From NCBI RefSeq assembly GCF_914271485.1, contig NZ_CAJZAG010000017.1, positions 1 through 64,000 on the forward strand: DNA of 64,000 nt. Reading direction: 5' to 3'. A program made the translations under genes and the position numbers. Of this stretch, positions 1-10,200 are shown piece by piece (positions within the stretch are counted from its first letter, which is position 1; every line of letters begins with the position of its first letter). The DNA comes from Cupriavidus pampae (GTDB lineage Bacteria > Pseudomonadota > Gammaproteobacteria > Burkholderiales > Burkholderiaceae). The notes beneath the pieces were generated by a model. That model was not told the origin of the DNA. It was given only the letters and a program-made list of their open reading frames with translations, and did not search any database.

Positions 1-528
1 CACATGCTGCCCGGGTAGCGGGAACCACTCGCTGTTCCATTGACCCGCGGCATTGGGCCAGAACGTGGAATAGACGCGGTTGTCGAAGCCAATGACGAAC
101 AGGTCCAGGTTACCCGGTGCCCGGGAGACTGCGGCGATCCGCTGCTTCTGGTGATCGAACACGTGCCGCCCGGGTAGCGGGAACCACTCGCTGTTCCATT
201 GACCGGCGGCATTGGGCCAGAACGTGGAATACACGCGGTTGTCGAATCCAATGACGAACAGGTCCAGATTGCCCGGTGCACGGGAGACTGCGGCGATCTG
301 CTGCGTCTGGTGGTCGAACACATGCTGCCCGGGTAGCGGGAACCACTCGCCGTTCCAGTTGCCAGCGACGTTGGGCCAGAACGTGGAATACACGCGGTTG
401 TCGAATCCGATGACAAACAGATCCAGGTTGCCCGGTGCCCGGGAGACCGCGGCGACGTGTTGCTTGTCGCGGTCGAAAACCGCCTGACCGGGAAGTGAAA
501 ACCAATCATTGTGCCAACGCTGACTCAT
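1..528 (-). CDS. DUF346/PLL-like beta-propeller repeat protein (3' end outside window)
   Basis: Leftward reading frame starting at ATG 528, preceded by AGGAG about 9 bases upstream, and still open at the window edge (176 codons visible). It encodes tandem 53-residue units at a period of exactly 159 bases; matching points fall at bases 1, 160 and 319. Each unit carries AAVSRAPGNLDLFVIGFDN, then VYSTFW, then a W-x3-WFPLPG turn. This pattern fits DUF346 or Photorhabdus-lectin-type repeats, which fold as beta-propeller blades. No signal peptide is visible. The units are nearly identical at DNA level (about 11 differences over 159 bases between the two leftmost), so the duplication is recent or homogenised. 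A sugar-binding role is only inferred from the family. Confidence 0.75.
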   Translation of the reverse strand, partial: MSQRWHNDWFSLPGQAVFDRDKQHVAAVSRAPGNLDLFVIGFDNRVYSTFWPNVAGNWNGEWFPLPGQHVFDHQTQQIAAVSRAPGNLDLFVIGFDNRVYSTFWPNAAGQWNSEWFPLPGRHVFDHQKQRIAAVSRAPGNLDLFVIGFDNRVYSTFWPNAAGQWNSEWFPLPGQHV

Positions 529-1186
529 GTGTGGTTTCTCCTAAATCAGTCATAGCTGTGGGTCGCACTTGCGCGGGAGGAGCGATATGAAATGACGTTA
601 GGCATGGCAATGCCAGGAGTCAATTTCACTTAATGTAGATCTGCCATGCACAGATATTAGAAGGTCGCGACATTGAAGCATTCGGCTAGGAAAACGCGAT
701 ACTGCGCTGACATCCCCGCCGCACGCCCAGTTCGACGAACGGACGCCGATTTCCCATTTTCTTCGAAGAATTTCTCTTGCCCGTCGTCGTACCGTGGATA
801 ACGATCAAAGATCGTTATGTCCATCTTCACGAGTTCAGAATTTGAGGATCTCGCATTAGACTGAGAGCAAGAAAAACGCCCAAATACTTCCATTCTTTTC
901 GCGTAATTGGGAGTTCACCCATACCGTCCGTGAGGAACGCCCATCCAATCACGAGGATGACGAGGATCGGCTTAATGACTAGGCCGGCTGGCTCCGCTAG
1001 TCGGCGTTCAAGTCGTTGCCGATTCAAATGCTCGCTCATAACGCCGTTAATCTGTTGTTATCGCGCCCCAAACTTTCTGGCCTTCCATCCGCGGTACGGA
1101 CGCGCTGTATGTCGTGCAGGTCGCGATAAAGCCGGGCGCCTCTCCACTGCCACCCGGGCTTCACGCATGCACTGACAGCAGCCGAC
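529..1186. other. gene-poor, lower-GC interval
   Basis: About 660 bases between the propeller gene and the lipoprotein hydrolase, visibly richer in A and T than the flanks. Two short overlapping leftward reading frames exist (827-1039, 70 codons with one hydrophobic stretch; 657-893, 78 codons). Neither has a clear ribosome binding site or a recognisable domain, so I do not call them genes. The AGGAG and promoter of the propeller gene must lie around 530-650. The interval may be a decayed remnant. Confidence 0.4.
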
Positions 1187-3361
1187 TCAAGGCAAGACCG
1201 GCTGCGCCGTAGCCCGCGCGATGATTGCGTCCGCATCGCGTTGCAGCAGGAACCGCTGCGCCACCAGATTGTTCGCGGCCGTGGTTACCGCCGCCACGTA
1301 GCCCGCCTGATTCACGTAAAGCGATTCCAGCGATGGTCGGCCATCGCCAGCCGCGATGCGCGCCGCGTCGGTCTTGTGGAACGGGATGAACGAGCCCGTC
1401 AGGTTAGACAGGTCGATGATCCCCGGCGTGGCCACGTAGTTAAACTCGATGCTGGTCCCCACCGGTACCCGTGCGTCCACGCTGTGGATGCCCGCCAGCG
1501 GAATGCCCGTCGACGTGTCCACCTGCGGCACCAGGATCGCATAGTCCCGATTCAGGTTCGTCGGAGGCAGTATCGTGGCGATGCCCGATTCATCCTGCGG
1601 ACGGTACTGCGGACCGAAGTCGAACAGTGAATAGCCGTTGTATCGCGCGAGGTACTGGAAGTCCGGAATCGCGGTACCGCCGGCAACAGGCCACGTCAGT
1701 CCCTTCATCACCGGGAACGTCACCGCGCCCGGTTGCACGAGCGAGCCATCGGCCAGCTTCGGCACCTGGCTGGCCGGTGGTGCCACACCCCGCACGACCC
1801 AATCTTCCAGATCGATAAACAGTGCGCGGAAGGTGTCGTTGTGTTGGGTCACCGTGCCGGCTGGATAGACATTGCGCGTCGGTGCGAACGCAATGCTCGA
1901 CGTACCGCCTGCCCCACCGTGCTGCGTGCCCGTGTAGTAGTAGATGCGCGCGTTGTCCGGTTGCGTCAGATCCCTGGTGCCATTGGCGTCGGTCAGCACC
2001 GGCGAGCCCTGCAGTTGCCAGAACTCGGTACCTGACAGCCCGAGGAAAAACTTCGGGCAGGTATTGGTCGCCGAGCATCGCGCCATCACTCCCCCACGCT
2101 GGCCCGAGATGTCATCGACATAGTCCTTGTCGAGCCCGCGCGGCGCGGTCTGGCCGAACGCCGTATGGTCGGTACGCAGTCCACCGCCGCCTCCGGGCAC
2201 CGCAAAGCGCGTATTGACGTTGGTCTGCCGCGCGGCCACGTGCGCGTAGATGCCGTCGAACACCTTGCTGCCATCGAGCGCCTGATTGAAGCCCAGATGC
2301 AGGAAGGTCTTCATCGCATTGCCCGACTGCGATGTGCCCTGCCCGATCGTATTGGTAATGCGCCCCGCTACCGGATTCGGCGCCCCAGCGCTATCCGCCG
2401 TCTTGCTGCGGAAGAAGCTGATGGTGTCCCGCAGCGCTGCAAGGCCCACGCCCATGACCTTCGGATCCTTGGCCACGTACACGAGCTCGTACAGGTATGC
2501 CGGATCGAAGCCGCCGCGCAGGCAGACGTTCGCGGGGTCTGGCGTACCGGGGAACGGATTGGTGCCCGCATCGCACGTCGCGAACTTCCAGTCGCCGGCC
2601 GGAACGGGCACGCGTGCATCGGTCTCGTTCGCGCGCCGCGTAAGCGAATAACCGGGCTGCGTGTTGTCGAGGCTGGCCGGCGCGTATGGCAGCATGGTGC
2701 CGTTGAACACGCCGCCCGGTAATGTCATGGAAGGAGTCGCCGCAGTGGGGACCAGCTCGCTGCGATACGGACCGGTGATGGACGTGCCATCGGCGTTCTT
2801 CGCCACCGGCACAGTCACGGTCAGCCGTGCCGCGCTGGACTTCGGCACGTCGCCCTGCCACGCCGAATACAGCAGCACATAGCCGCGCTCGAGATAGACC
2901 GCATCGCTCGGCGTGGCCGTCGGATTGACCATCGTCAGGATATTGCCTCGGTTCGGCGCGTCGTAGCGCATGACACCGCTCGCCTTGCTCATGTCCTTTG
3001 GCTTGAGCATGACGAAGTCGGCGGTGTACTCGACCATGCCGTTGGCGTTGACGGGTGCAAGGGCCAGATCCTGGATGATCGCGTTCTTCGGGTCCTTCGG
3101 ATCGACCTCGCCGCGGAGCGTGCCGGTGAGTTGCTCGTACTGGCCGACGGTTCCGTAGCTGCCCGGAAAGTCCTGCGTCGCGGTGACCTTCAGCGTCATC
3201 GCGGGAGCACGCGTGGCCGGCGCACCGCCGCCTCCCGTGCCACCACCATTGCCCGCGTTGTTGTCATCGCTGCCACCGCATGCGCCCAGCAGCAGCGCAC
3301 CGGCCATCGTGCATGCCGCGAGCGCGCACGTCTTCCCCAGGTGTGGGAACACCTTTGTCAT
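1187..3361 (-). CDS. lipoprotein with alpha/beta-hydrolase domain (Abhydrolase_10-like)
   Basis: 724 residues. The N-terminus has a lipoprotein signal peptide ending in a LLGAC lipobox (Cys about 28), followed by a Gly/Asn/Asp-rich linker. The long body resembles the alpha/beta hydrolase domain family of large secreted bacterial hydrolases. A GTSQSG stretch in the middle looks like the nucleophile elbow. GGAG precedes the ATG. The substrate is unknown; an esterase-like activity at the outer membrane or periplasm is inferred. It stands alone. Upstream lies a TGACGTCA-centred palindrome (3392-3401) and two CGTTACG copies. Confidence 0.7.
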   Translation of the reverse strand: MTKVFPHLGKTCALAACTMAGALLLGACGGSDDNNAGNGGGTGGGGAPATRAPAMTLKVTATQDFPGSYGTVGQYEQLTGTLRGEVDPKDPKNAIIQDLALAPVNANGMVEYTADFVMLKPKDMSKASGVMRYDAPNRGNILTMVNPTATPSDAVYLERGYVLLYSAWQGDVPKSSAARLTVTVPVAKNADGTSITGPYRSELVPTAATPSMTLPGGVFNGTMLPYAPASLDNTQPGYSLTRRANETDARVPVPAGDWKFATCDAGTNPFPGTPDPANVCLRGGFDPAYLYELVYVAKDPKVMGVGLAALRDTISFFRSKTADSAGAPNPVAGRITNTIGQGTSQSGNAMKTFLHLGFNQALDGSKVFDGIYAHVAARQTNVNTRFAVPGGGGGLRTDHTAFGQTAPRGLDKDYVDDISGQRGGVMARCSATNTCPKFFLGLSGTEFWQLQGSPVLTDANGTRDLTQPDNARIYYYTGTQHGGAGGTSSIAFAPTRNVYPAGTVTQHNDTFRALFIDLEDWVVRGVAPPASQVPKLADGSLVQPGAVTFPVMKGLTWPVAGGTAIPDFQYLARYNGYSLFDFGPQYRPQDESGIATILPPTNLNRDYAILVPQVDTSTGIPLAGIHSVDARVPVGTSIEFNYVATPGIIDLSNLTGSFIPFHKTDAARIAAGDGRPSLESLYVNQAGYVAAVTTAANNLVAQRFLLQRDADAIIARATAQPVLP

Positions 3362-3391
3362 TTGCTGTCTCCTCGTTACGGGTTTCGTTAC

Positions 3392-3401
3392 GTGACGTCA
3401 C
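3392..3401. promoter_or_regulatory. GTGACGTCAC palindrome upstream of lipoprotein hydrolase
   Basis: A perfect 10-base palindrome 31 bases before the start codon at 3361, flanked by two direct CGTTACG copies (3374-3380 and 3386-3392). An operator role is possible but untested. Confidence 0.25.
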
Positions 3402-3509
3402 CTCGAAACTGAGTCTAAGCGCAGCAAATTAATCTTATAAATTGATTGTTTGGATGAATTTATCGAGATTACCGATGAGATCCCCAGCGGTGCCACAGCG
3501 GGCAACGGC

Positions 3510-4142
3510 TCAGAACTTTGGAATCCGCAGCGTCTTGCTGATCATCAGCGAGCCCGATAGTACGAACAGCAGTGCCATCGGATGCAGTACCGCCGGGCCG
3601 ATTTGCCATGCGCCGCCGTAGAGTGCGTCGGCCAGTCGGTCCTGCGATGCGCACCATGCCAGCACGCCGGTCAGCACCACGCTCGTGGGGATCGGTGTGC
3701 CCTCGAAATACTTCACCTTGTTGGCACCGGCCGATAGCGTTTCCGCGGTAACGTTGAAGCGCGCGAGGCGACTCACGCCGCAGCATACGAAGTACGCCAG
3801 CGCGATCAGATCCCATCCGCCCCGCATGCCCGCGGCAAACGCCAGCGTGGCGGGCGCCACGCCAAACGAGATCACATCCGACAGCGAATCGAGTTCGCGG
3901 CCCAGCGCGGAGTGCGCGTGCCGCCAGCGCGCGATGCGGCCATCGAGCACGTCGAATATAAATGCGGCCGGCGCAAACGCGGCGGCCACGTAGAAATGCG
4001 ATATCGAAGTTTCCGCGACGTAGAACATCGCGAAGAACACGGCGCCCATGCCGCATGCCGCATTGGCCAGCGTGAAGAAGTCCGCCAGCTGCAGGTCACG
4101 CAGCATCGAAAAATGCTTGGGTCGCTCGCTCGAAGTCGTCAT
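3510..4142 (-). CDS. CDP-alcohol phosphatidyltransferase, PssA type
   Basis: 210 residues, mostly membrane-embedded. The CDP-alcohol phosphatidyltransferase signature D-x2-DG-x2-AR-x8-G-x3-D-x3-D is complete (DVLDGRIARW then GRELDSLSD), so the active site is intact. The overall layout resembles the phosphatidylserine synthases of the Bacillus-type family, which join CDP-diacylglycerol and serine in the inner membrane. It is short for a betaproteobacterial PssA, lacking a C-terminal extension, so another alcohol acceptor is possible. It follows the small monooxygenase-like gene by 35 bases on the same strand and may be co-transcribed. Confidence 0.75.
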   Translation of the reverse strand: MTTSSERPKHFSMLRDLQLADFFTLANAACGMGAVFFAMFYVAETSISHFYVAAAFAPAAFIFDVLDGRIARWRHAHSALGRELDSLSDVISFGVAPATLAFAAGMRGGWDLIALAYFVCCGVSRLARFNVTAETLSAGANKVKYFEGTPIPTSVVLTGVLAWCASQDRLADALYGGAWQIGPAVLHPMALLFVLSGSLMISKTLRIPKF

Positions 4143-4177
4143 CGTTACTCGGGTAGCGGACCCGATCGGTTTCCCGA

Positions 4178-4468
4178 TCAGATCACGGTGTTGACGTGAT
4201 ACACGTTAGGCGGCGCGGCGAACGTATCGCCCACCAGCTTGCGCCACGTCTGAAAATCGTCGGACTCGCGGAAATGCACCATATGGTCTTCCACGGTTTC
4301 CCAGCCGACCACGAGGTTGTACTGCGCAGGCTGCTCGATCGAGCGCTGCAGGTTCATGCTCAGGCAGCCGCGCGCACGCGCGAACAGCGGCTTGGCCTGC
4401 GTCACGCCTGCTTCGAACTGCGCTTCCATGCCGGGCTTGACGGTGATCTGTGCGATTTCGTGAATCAT
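4178..4468 (-). CDS. antibiotic biosynthesis monooxygenase (ABM) family protein
   Basis: 96 residues, the usual size of a single dimeric ferredoxin-like ABM domain. It begins with the typical MIHEIAQITVKPG strand and later has NLVVGWETVEDHMVHF, matching the family pattern (…W.s.e.h..H..s). Such proteins are cofactor-free monooxygenases or stress-linked small-molecule binders; no substrate can be assigned. It lies upstream of the phosphatidyltransferase on the same strand. Confidence 0.75.
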   Translation of the reverse strand: MIHEIAQITVKPGMEAQFEAGVTQAKPLFARARGCLSMNLQRSIEQPAQYNLVVGWETVEDHMVHFRESDDFQTWRKLVGDTFAAPPNVYHVNTVI

Positions 4469-4607
4469 GGTCTGATGTCTCTCGTTGAATAAACGCCATG
4501 CAAGCGGCGTGCCGTGTACCTTAGCAGATCGCGCGCAGGCGCGACACGGCGCCTATGGTCGATCGCGCCACGCTTACCGGTCGATCCAGCGATCGTTTGC
4601 AAATTTT

Positions 4608-5072
4608 CTAGCCGCTGCCCTTCTGCCGCAGCAATCCGACCACGAGGTAGGCAACCACCACCGCATTGGCGATAGCCAGCCCCACATGCAGCCACGTCGG
4701 ATGGCGCACCGCCTCGTAGAACTCCACCGGAATATAGATGCCGCCCGACCACACGCCGAGCCATTTTCCCCACGGCAAGTTGTGCCATAACCCGTAGGCC
4801 TCGGCAAAGCGCATCACCGCGTAGACCGCGGCGGAGCCGCCGATCGCCCACAGTCGGCCATCGGTAGGATGCGCCAGCAGCGAAAGGAAAATTGTCGGAT
4901 AGCGACTGGCGGGATTGATATGGAGGCGCGCCACGATGGCCTCCGCCAGCGCCTGCGCATCTCGATGCAGGAATGCGACCAGGCCGATGCCGGCCAGGAT
5001 CACGAGCGCACCCTTGGCGGCCTCGAACAGCGCAATGCTCTTGAGGCCCAGTTGCGATGAAGCATGTGCCAT
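4608..5072 (-). CDS. DUF2127 family small membrane protein
   Basis: 154 residues from ATG 5072, chosen because the sequence from there (GLKSIALFEAAKGALVIL) is the conserved start of DUF2127 proteins, while the upstream in-frame extension is polar and low in complexity. Four probable membrane segments: residues about 10-35, 70-90, 95-120 and 130-150. The function of the family is unknown. No strong ribosome binding site is visible. Confidence 0.65.
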   Translation of the reverse strand: MAHASSQLGLKSIALFEAAKGALVILAGIGLVAFLHRDAQALAEAIVARLHINPASRYPTIFLSLLAHPTDGRLWAIGGSAAVYAVMRFAEAYGLWHNLPWGKWLGVWSGGIYIPVEFYEAVRHPTWLHVGLAIANAVVVAYLVVGLLRQKGSG

Positions 5073-5142
5073 GGCGATGAGAAAAATGTCGGGAGATCGA
5101 CATTGTGCTACATCGGCGACATGTAGATCATCTGAGCCATGC

Positions 5143-5544
5143 TTAACGCCGGGATTCGCGCTCCACGATCGGCCCGTCGGCATCGATGCCGCCGCCCGCT
5201 TCGATCGCGCCGTCGACGGTGATCGGACCATCGACCTGCAGATCTCCGTGCACCACCATCGACCCGTGAATCGTTACCGGCCCGTTGAAGTCCTTGTACA
5301 ACCCGCGTGGCGGCGGACGTGGATAACCGCCGCCCGGTGTGGCGAGCCAGCCTGCGGTAATTGGACCGCTTGCATGCACGTTGCCATCCACGCTTAAGTT
5401 GCCGTGCACGGTGACGGGTCCGCGCACATGCGCGGAGCCTCCCACGGCGATCGATCCAGCCACGGTAGGCTGCGCGCTCGCCGTCTCCACGGCTGCCGGC
5501 AGCACCAGCGTTGCCGCCACAAGCAGGCGGATTGCGTACCTCAT
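5143..5544 (-). CDS. secreted Gly/Val-repeat protein, probable beta-helix
   Basis: 133 residues. A signal peptide (hydrophobic residues 5-18, cleavage likely after ASA at about 24) is followed by short repeats of the form G-x-[VIL]-x-[VA]-x-G, for example GPVTVHGNLSVDGN and GPITVDGAIEAGGG. The two repeat blocks are separated by a Pro/Gly-rich insert. Alternating hydrophobic residues with Gly turns suggest a parallel beta-helix or bactofilin-like rod outside the cytoplasm. No catalytic motif is seen and I recognise no characterised family member. Confidence 0.6.
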   Translation of the reverse strand: MRYAIRLLVAATLVLPAAVETASAQPTVAGSIAVGGSAHVRGPVTVHGNLSVDGNVHASGPITAGWLATPGGGYPRPPPRGLYKDFNGPVTIHGSMVVHGDLQVDGPITVDGAIEAGGGIDADGPIVERESRR

Positions 5545-5645
5545 GTTGCGCCTCCCAAAACGCCACTGGCGCGATGCCTCCAGTCTAGTGCCCTGGAAGC
5601 ATCGCGCCAGCGATGCGAGTGCAACGGTTGGTAACCGTCGTAACG

Positions 5646-7172
5646 TTAGTTCGCCGCGGTCGTCTTCACCACCGCAGGCTTCGCGCCATCATTTGACGCG
5701 ACCGACTCCGGCAGCGGACCCCAGCCGCCGCCGAGGCTGCGGACCAGCGACACGGTGGCCGAAGCACGCAGCCCGGCGACCGTGTTCGAATCGCGCTGCG
5801 ACTGCAGCACGGTGCGATCCGCATCGATCACGGTCAAGTAGTCGACCGCGCCCGCATCGTAACGGCTGCGCGAAATACGCTGCGCGCGCTTCGCGCCCGC
5901 GATGGCCGTGTCCAGCGCCGTATTCTGCTGGCTCAGCCAACGCACGTCCGCCAGGCTGTCCTCGACCTCGCGGAACGCGTTCAGCACGGTCTGCCGATAC
6001 GTGGCTTCCGACTCTTCATGCGCAGCGCGCGCACCAGCCAGATTGGCGCTGTTGCGGCCACCGTCGAACACGGTCTGCGCCAGCGTGGAGCCGACCAGCG
6101 GACCGATAGACCACGCCCGCGACGCATGCTTGAACAGATCGGCAAAGTTCGACGACTCGAAGCCGAAGATCGCGGACAGCGAGATGCGCGGATAGAACGC
6201 GGCCTTCGCCACCCCGATACGCGCGTTGGCGGCCGCCATCTGGCGCTCCGCCTGCGCGATATCGGGACGACGTTCGAGCAGTTCCGACGGCATGCCTGCC
6301 GGCACCGACAGCGGCGTCAGTTGCAGCGGACGCGCCGACAGCGAGAACTGCGCGGGCGCCAGGCCCGTCAGCACGGCGAGCGCATGCTCCTGATTCGCGC
6401 GGCGACGCTCGGTGGCAGCCAGATCCGCGCGCGCGGTGCCCAGCTCGGCCTCGGCGCGTGCCGGATCGAGGTCGGTGGTCTCACCGGCCTCGTAGCGCTT
6501 GCGCAGGAACGACAGCGCATCCTCGCGCAGCTTGATCGTGGCCAGCAGGATCTCGCGATCGCTGTCGAGCGTGCGCAGGCCAAAGTAGGCCTGTGCCACA
6601 TCGGCCTGCAGCGCCAGCTGCACCGAGCGGAACAGGTTCTCGGCCGCTTCGCCGTCAGCCCGCGCCGCATTCACGTTGCTGGCTACGCGGCCGAACAGAT
6701 CGAGCTCGTAGCTGGCAATCGCGCGCGCCCGGATCAGGGTCTGGATCGGCGGCGTGGTGCCGGCACCCAGATAGCTCACCGATGCCGCCGAATACTGCGT
6801 ACGGGTCGGATCCACACCGAGACTGAGCTGCGGATACAGATCGGCTTCGGTCGCGCCGGTAAACGCACGCGCCTGCTTGACGCGCGCGGCGGCGGCCGCG
6901 AGGTCCTGGTTGCTCGAGTTGGCGGCAGCGACCAGACGATTCAGGTCCTCATCGCCGAACACGGTCCACCACTCTCCGCGCGCCTGGCCATCGGCCGGGG
7001 TCGCGGTCTTCCACTGGATGCCTTCGGTCTGCGCGGCCTCGGCTTCCTTGAACGTTGCCGTGTTGGCCGTCTCGGGCACCTTGTACGTCGGTGCCAGCGA
7101 GCAGCCCGCCAGCACCAGCGCGGCGGCCAGCGTGGCCAGGCGGGGTAACTGGTTGGTCAATTGGGCAATCAT
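5646..7172 (-). CDS. RND efflux outer-membrane channel lipoprotein (OprM/NodT family)
   Basis: 508 residues. The lipobox LVLAGCS places the acylated Cys at about residue 24, and the two-part coiled-coil channel repeat of the TolC/OprM family follows (ELDLFGRV in the first half, TVFDGGRN in the second). It forms the trimeric outer-membrane exit duct for the pump encoded just upstream. Third gene of the efflux operon, 86 bases after the pump gene. Confidence 0.93.
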   Translation of the reverse strand: MIAQLTNQLPRLATLAAALVLAGCSLAPTYKVPETANTATFKEAEAAQTEGIQWKTATPADGQARGEWWTVFGDEDLNRLVAAANSSNQDLAAAAARVKQARAFTGATEADLYPQLSLGVDPTRTQYSAASVSYLGAGTTPPIQTLIRARAIASYELDLFGRVASNVNAARADGEAAENLFRSVQLALQADVAQAYFGLRTLDSDREILLATIKLREDALSFLRKRYEAGETTDLDPARAEAELGTARADLAATERRRANQEHALAVLTGLAPAQFSLSARPLQLTPLSVPAGMPSELLERRPDIAQAERQMAAANARIGVAKAAFYPRISLSAIFGFESSNFADLFKHASRAWSIGPLVGSTLAQTVFDGGRNSANLAGARAAHEESEATYRQTVLNAFREVEDSLADVRWLSQQNTALDTAIAGAKRAQRISRSRYDAGAVDYLTVIDADRTVLQSQRDSNTVAGLRASATVSLVRSLGGGWGPLPESVASNDGAKPAVVKTTAAN

Positions 7173-7199
7173 GGTTCTTCTCTCGTTTGAGTTTGTTTC

Positions 7200-7251
7200 G
7201 CCCTCACCCGTTTGGCTCCCCCTCCGTCACGGAGAGGATCGGGGTGAGGGC
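7200..7251. repeat. nested palindrome between pump and channel genes
   Basis: GCCCTCACCC (7200-7209) is the exact reverse complement of GGGTGAGGGC (7242-7251). Inside it sits a smaller hairpin, CTCCG/CGGAG (7222-7226 and 7230-7234). It occupies most of the intergenic gap in the efflux operon. It resembles the repeated extragenic palindromes common in this group and may adjust the level of the distal gene. Confidence 0.55.
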
Positions 7252-7258
7252 AATCTCG

Positions 7259-10200
7259 TTACTCGGCCGAAGCGATCGCGTCCGTGCGGCCCTGACCGGC
7301 TTCTGCTTCCCGCTTCTCGCGGCGCTCGCGGCGCGTAGCCAGCAGGCGCAGCGACACGTAGAACACCGGCGTCAGGAACAGCCCGAAGAACGTCACGCCC
7401 AGCATGCCGGCGAACACCGCCACACCCATCGCATGACGCATTTCCGCGCCGGCGCCGGTGGAGATTACCAGCGGCACCACACCCATGATGAACGCGAACG
7501 ACGTCATCAGAATCGGGCGCAGACGCAGGCGGCTGGCTTCGATCGCGGCCTGCACCACGGTACGGCCGTGATGCTCGAGCTCGCGGGCGAACTCCACGAT
7601 CAGGATCGCGTTCTTCGCTGACAGCCCGACAAGAACGATGAAGCCGATCTGCGTGAAGATGTTGTTGTCGCCACGCGTCAGCCACACACCGGTCATGGCC
7701 GCGAGCAGGCTCATCGGCACGATCAGGATCACGGCCAGCGGCATCGTCAGGCTTTCATACTGCGCGGCCAGCACCAGGAACACGAGCAGCACGCACAGCG
7801 GGAAGATCCAGATACCCGCGTTGCCGGCCAGGATGTCCTGGTACGTCAGGTCGGTCCACTCGAACTTGATGCCCTTCGGCAGCGTTTCCGCGGCGACACG
7901 TTCCACCGCAGCCTGAGCCTGACCCGAGGAGAAGCCCGGCGCCGGACCACCGTTGATATCGGCGGCCGTGAACGCGTTGTAACGCACCACGCTATCCGGA
8001 CCAAAGCCCTGCTTCACCTTGACCAGCGACGACAGCGGCACCATCTCGCCCGACTGGTTGCGCACCTTCAGCTGCAGGATGTCCTCTGCATGGGCGCGGA
8101 ACTGCGCATCCGCCTGCACCTTGACCTGATACGTGCGGCCGAACTTGTTGAAGTCGTTCGCATAGGTCGAGCCCAGGTACGTCTGCAGCGTGTCGAACAC
8201 GTCCGTCACCGGCACGCCCAACTGCTTCGCTTTCACGCGGTCCAGCTGAACATCCAGCTGCGGCACGTTGATCTGGTAGTTCGAGAACAGGCCAGCCAGT
8301 TCCGGCGTGGCACGGGCCTTGCCAAGGAACGCGTTGGTCGCATCGAACAGCGCGTCATAGCCAAGGGCCTGACGATCCTCGATCATCATCTTGAAACCAC
8401 CGATCGTGCCAAGGCCCTGCACCGGCGGCGGCGGGAACACCGCAATGAACGCGTCCTGAATGCCGGCACCGTACTTCTGGTTCAGCGCGGCCGCGATCGC
8501 ATCGCCCGACAGATCCTTGGACTTGCGCTCGTCAAACGGCTTCAGCGTCGCGAACACGATGCCCTGGCTCGGGCTGTTCACAAAGCCGTTGATCGACAGA
8601 CCCGGGAAGGCCACCGCCGATTCCACGCCCGGCTGCTTGAGCGCGATCTCCGACATGCGGCGAATCACGTCTTCCGTACGGTCCAGCGTGGCACCGTCAG
8701 GCAGCTTGGCAAAGCTCACCAGGTACTGCTTGTCCTGCGCCGGCACGAAGCCCTTCGGCACCATCTGGAAAATGCCCCAGGTGGCGACCAGCAGCACCGC
8801 GTAGACGCCAAACACGGCAGTCTTGCGGCCGATCACGCCCGTCACGCCCTTGCCGTAGCTTTCGCTGCTGCGGTGGAAGAAGCGGTTGAAGCGCTTGAAG
8901 AAGCCGCCCAGCACGCGATCCATCGCACGCGTCAGCCAATCCTTCGGCGCATCGTGGCCACGCAGCAGCAGCGCGGACAGGGCCGGCGACAGCGTCAGCG
9001 AGTTGAAGGCCGAGATGATCGTCGAGATCGAGATCGTCAGCGCGAACTGCTTGTAGAACTGGCCGGTCAGGCCCGACATGAACGCCAGCGGCACGAACAC
9101 GGCGCACAGCGTCAGCGCGATCGCGATGATCGGGCCGCTGACTTCGCGCATGGCCTTGTAGGTGGCTTCCTTCGGCGGTAACCCTTCCTCGATGTTCCGC
9201 TCGACGTTTTCCACCACCACGATCGCATCATCCACCACGATACCGATGGCCAGCACCAGCCCGAACAGTGACAACGCATTGATGGAGAAGCCGAACGCAT
9301 GCATCAGGCCGAACGTACCGACGATCGACACCGGCACTGCCAGCAGCGGGATGATCGACGCACGCCACGTCTGCAGGAACAGGATCACCACGAGCACCAC
9401 CAGCGCAATCGCCTCGAACAGCGTATGCACCACGGCCTCGATACTGTGACGCACGAATTGCGTCGGGTCATAGACGATGCTGTAGTCCACGCCATCGGGG
9501 AAGCCTTCCTTCAGCTCCTCCATGGTCTTGCGCACGTCGTTCGAGATCTGGATCGCGTTGGAACCCGGCGACTGGAAGATCGGCAGCGCCACCGCGGACT
9601 TGTTGTCCAGCAGCGAACGCAGCGCGTATTCCGACGCACCCAGTTCGATGCGCGCGATGTCCTTCAGGTACGTCACGGCGCCATCGGGCGAGCTCTTGAC
9701 GACGATATCGCCAAACTCCTCGACGGTCTGCAGACGACCCTGCGCGTTCACCGACAGTTGCAGGTCGGTGCCCGGCAGCGACGGCGACTGGCCGATCACG
9801 CCGGCCGCCACCTGCACGTTCTGCTCGCGAATCGCGCGCACCACGTCCGATGCGGACAGCTGACGCTCGGCAATCTTCTCCGGGTTCAGCCACACTCGCA
9901 TCGAGTAGTCACCCGAACCAAACATCTGCACCTGACCCACGCCCTGGATCCGCGCGAGGCGGTCCTTGACGTTGATCAGCGCGTAGTTACGCAGGTACGT
10001 CATGTCATAGCGGTCGTTCGGCGACACCAGGTGGACCACCATGGTGAGGTCGGGCGAGCTCTTGACAGTCGTGATACCCAGACGACGCACGTCCTCGGGC
10101 AGACGCGGCTCGGCTTGCGCGACCCGGTTCTGCACGAGCACCTGAGCCTTGTCAGGATCGGTACCGAGCTTGAACGTCACCGTCAGCGTCAGCGAACCGT

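Noticed and set aside
1..528. Direct repeats that might be taken for a CRISPR array or minisatellite.
   Set aside because: The period is 159 bases with no short conserved repeat plus variable spacer, and the repeats keep one open reading frame that encodes beta-propeller blades.
827..1039. A 70-codon leftward frame with a hydrophobic stretch.
   Set aside because: No ribosome binding site, atypical composition and no family match; kept only as a note within the gene-poor interval.
6018..7148. A 376-codon rightward frame opposite the channel gene.
   Set aside because: Antisense artefact with no domain and an implausible Arg/Gln/His composition; the channel gene explains the region.
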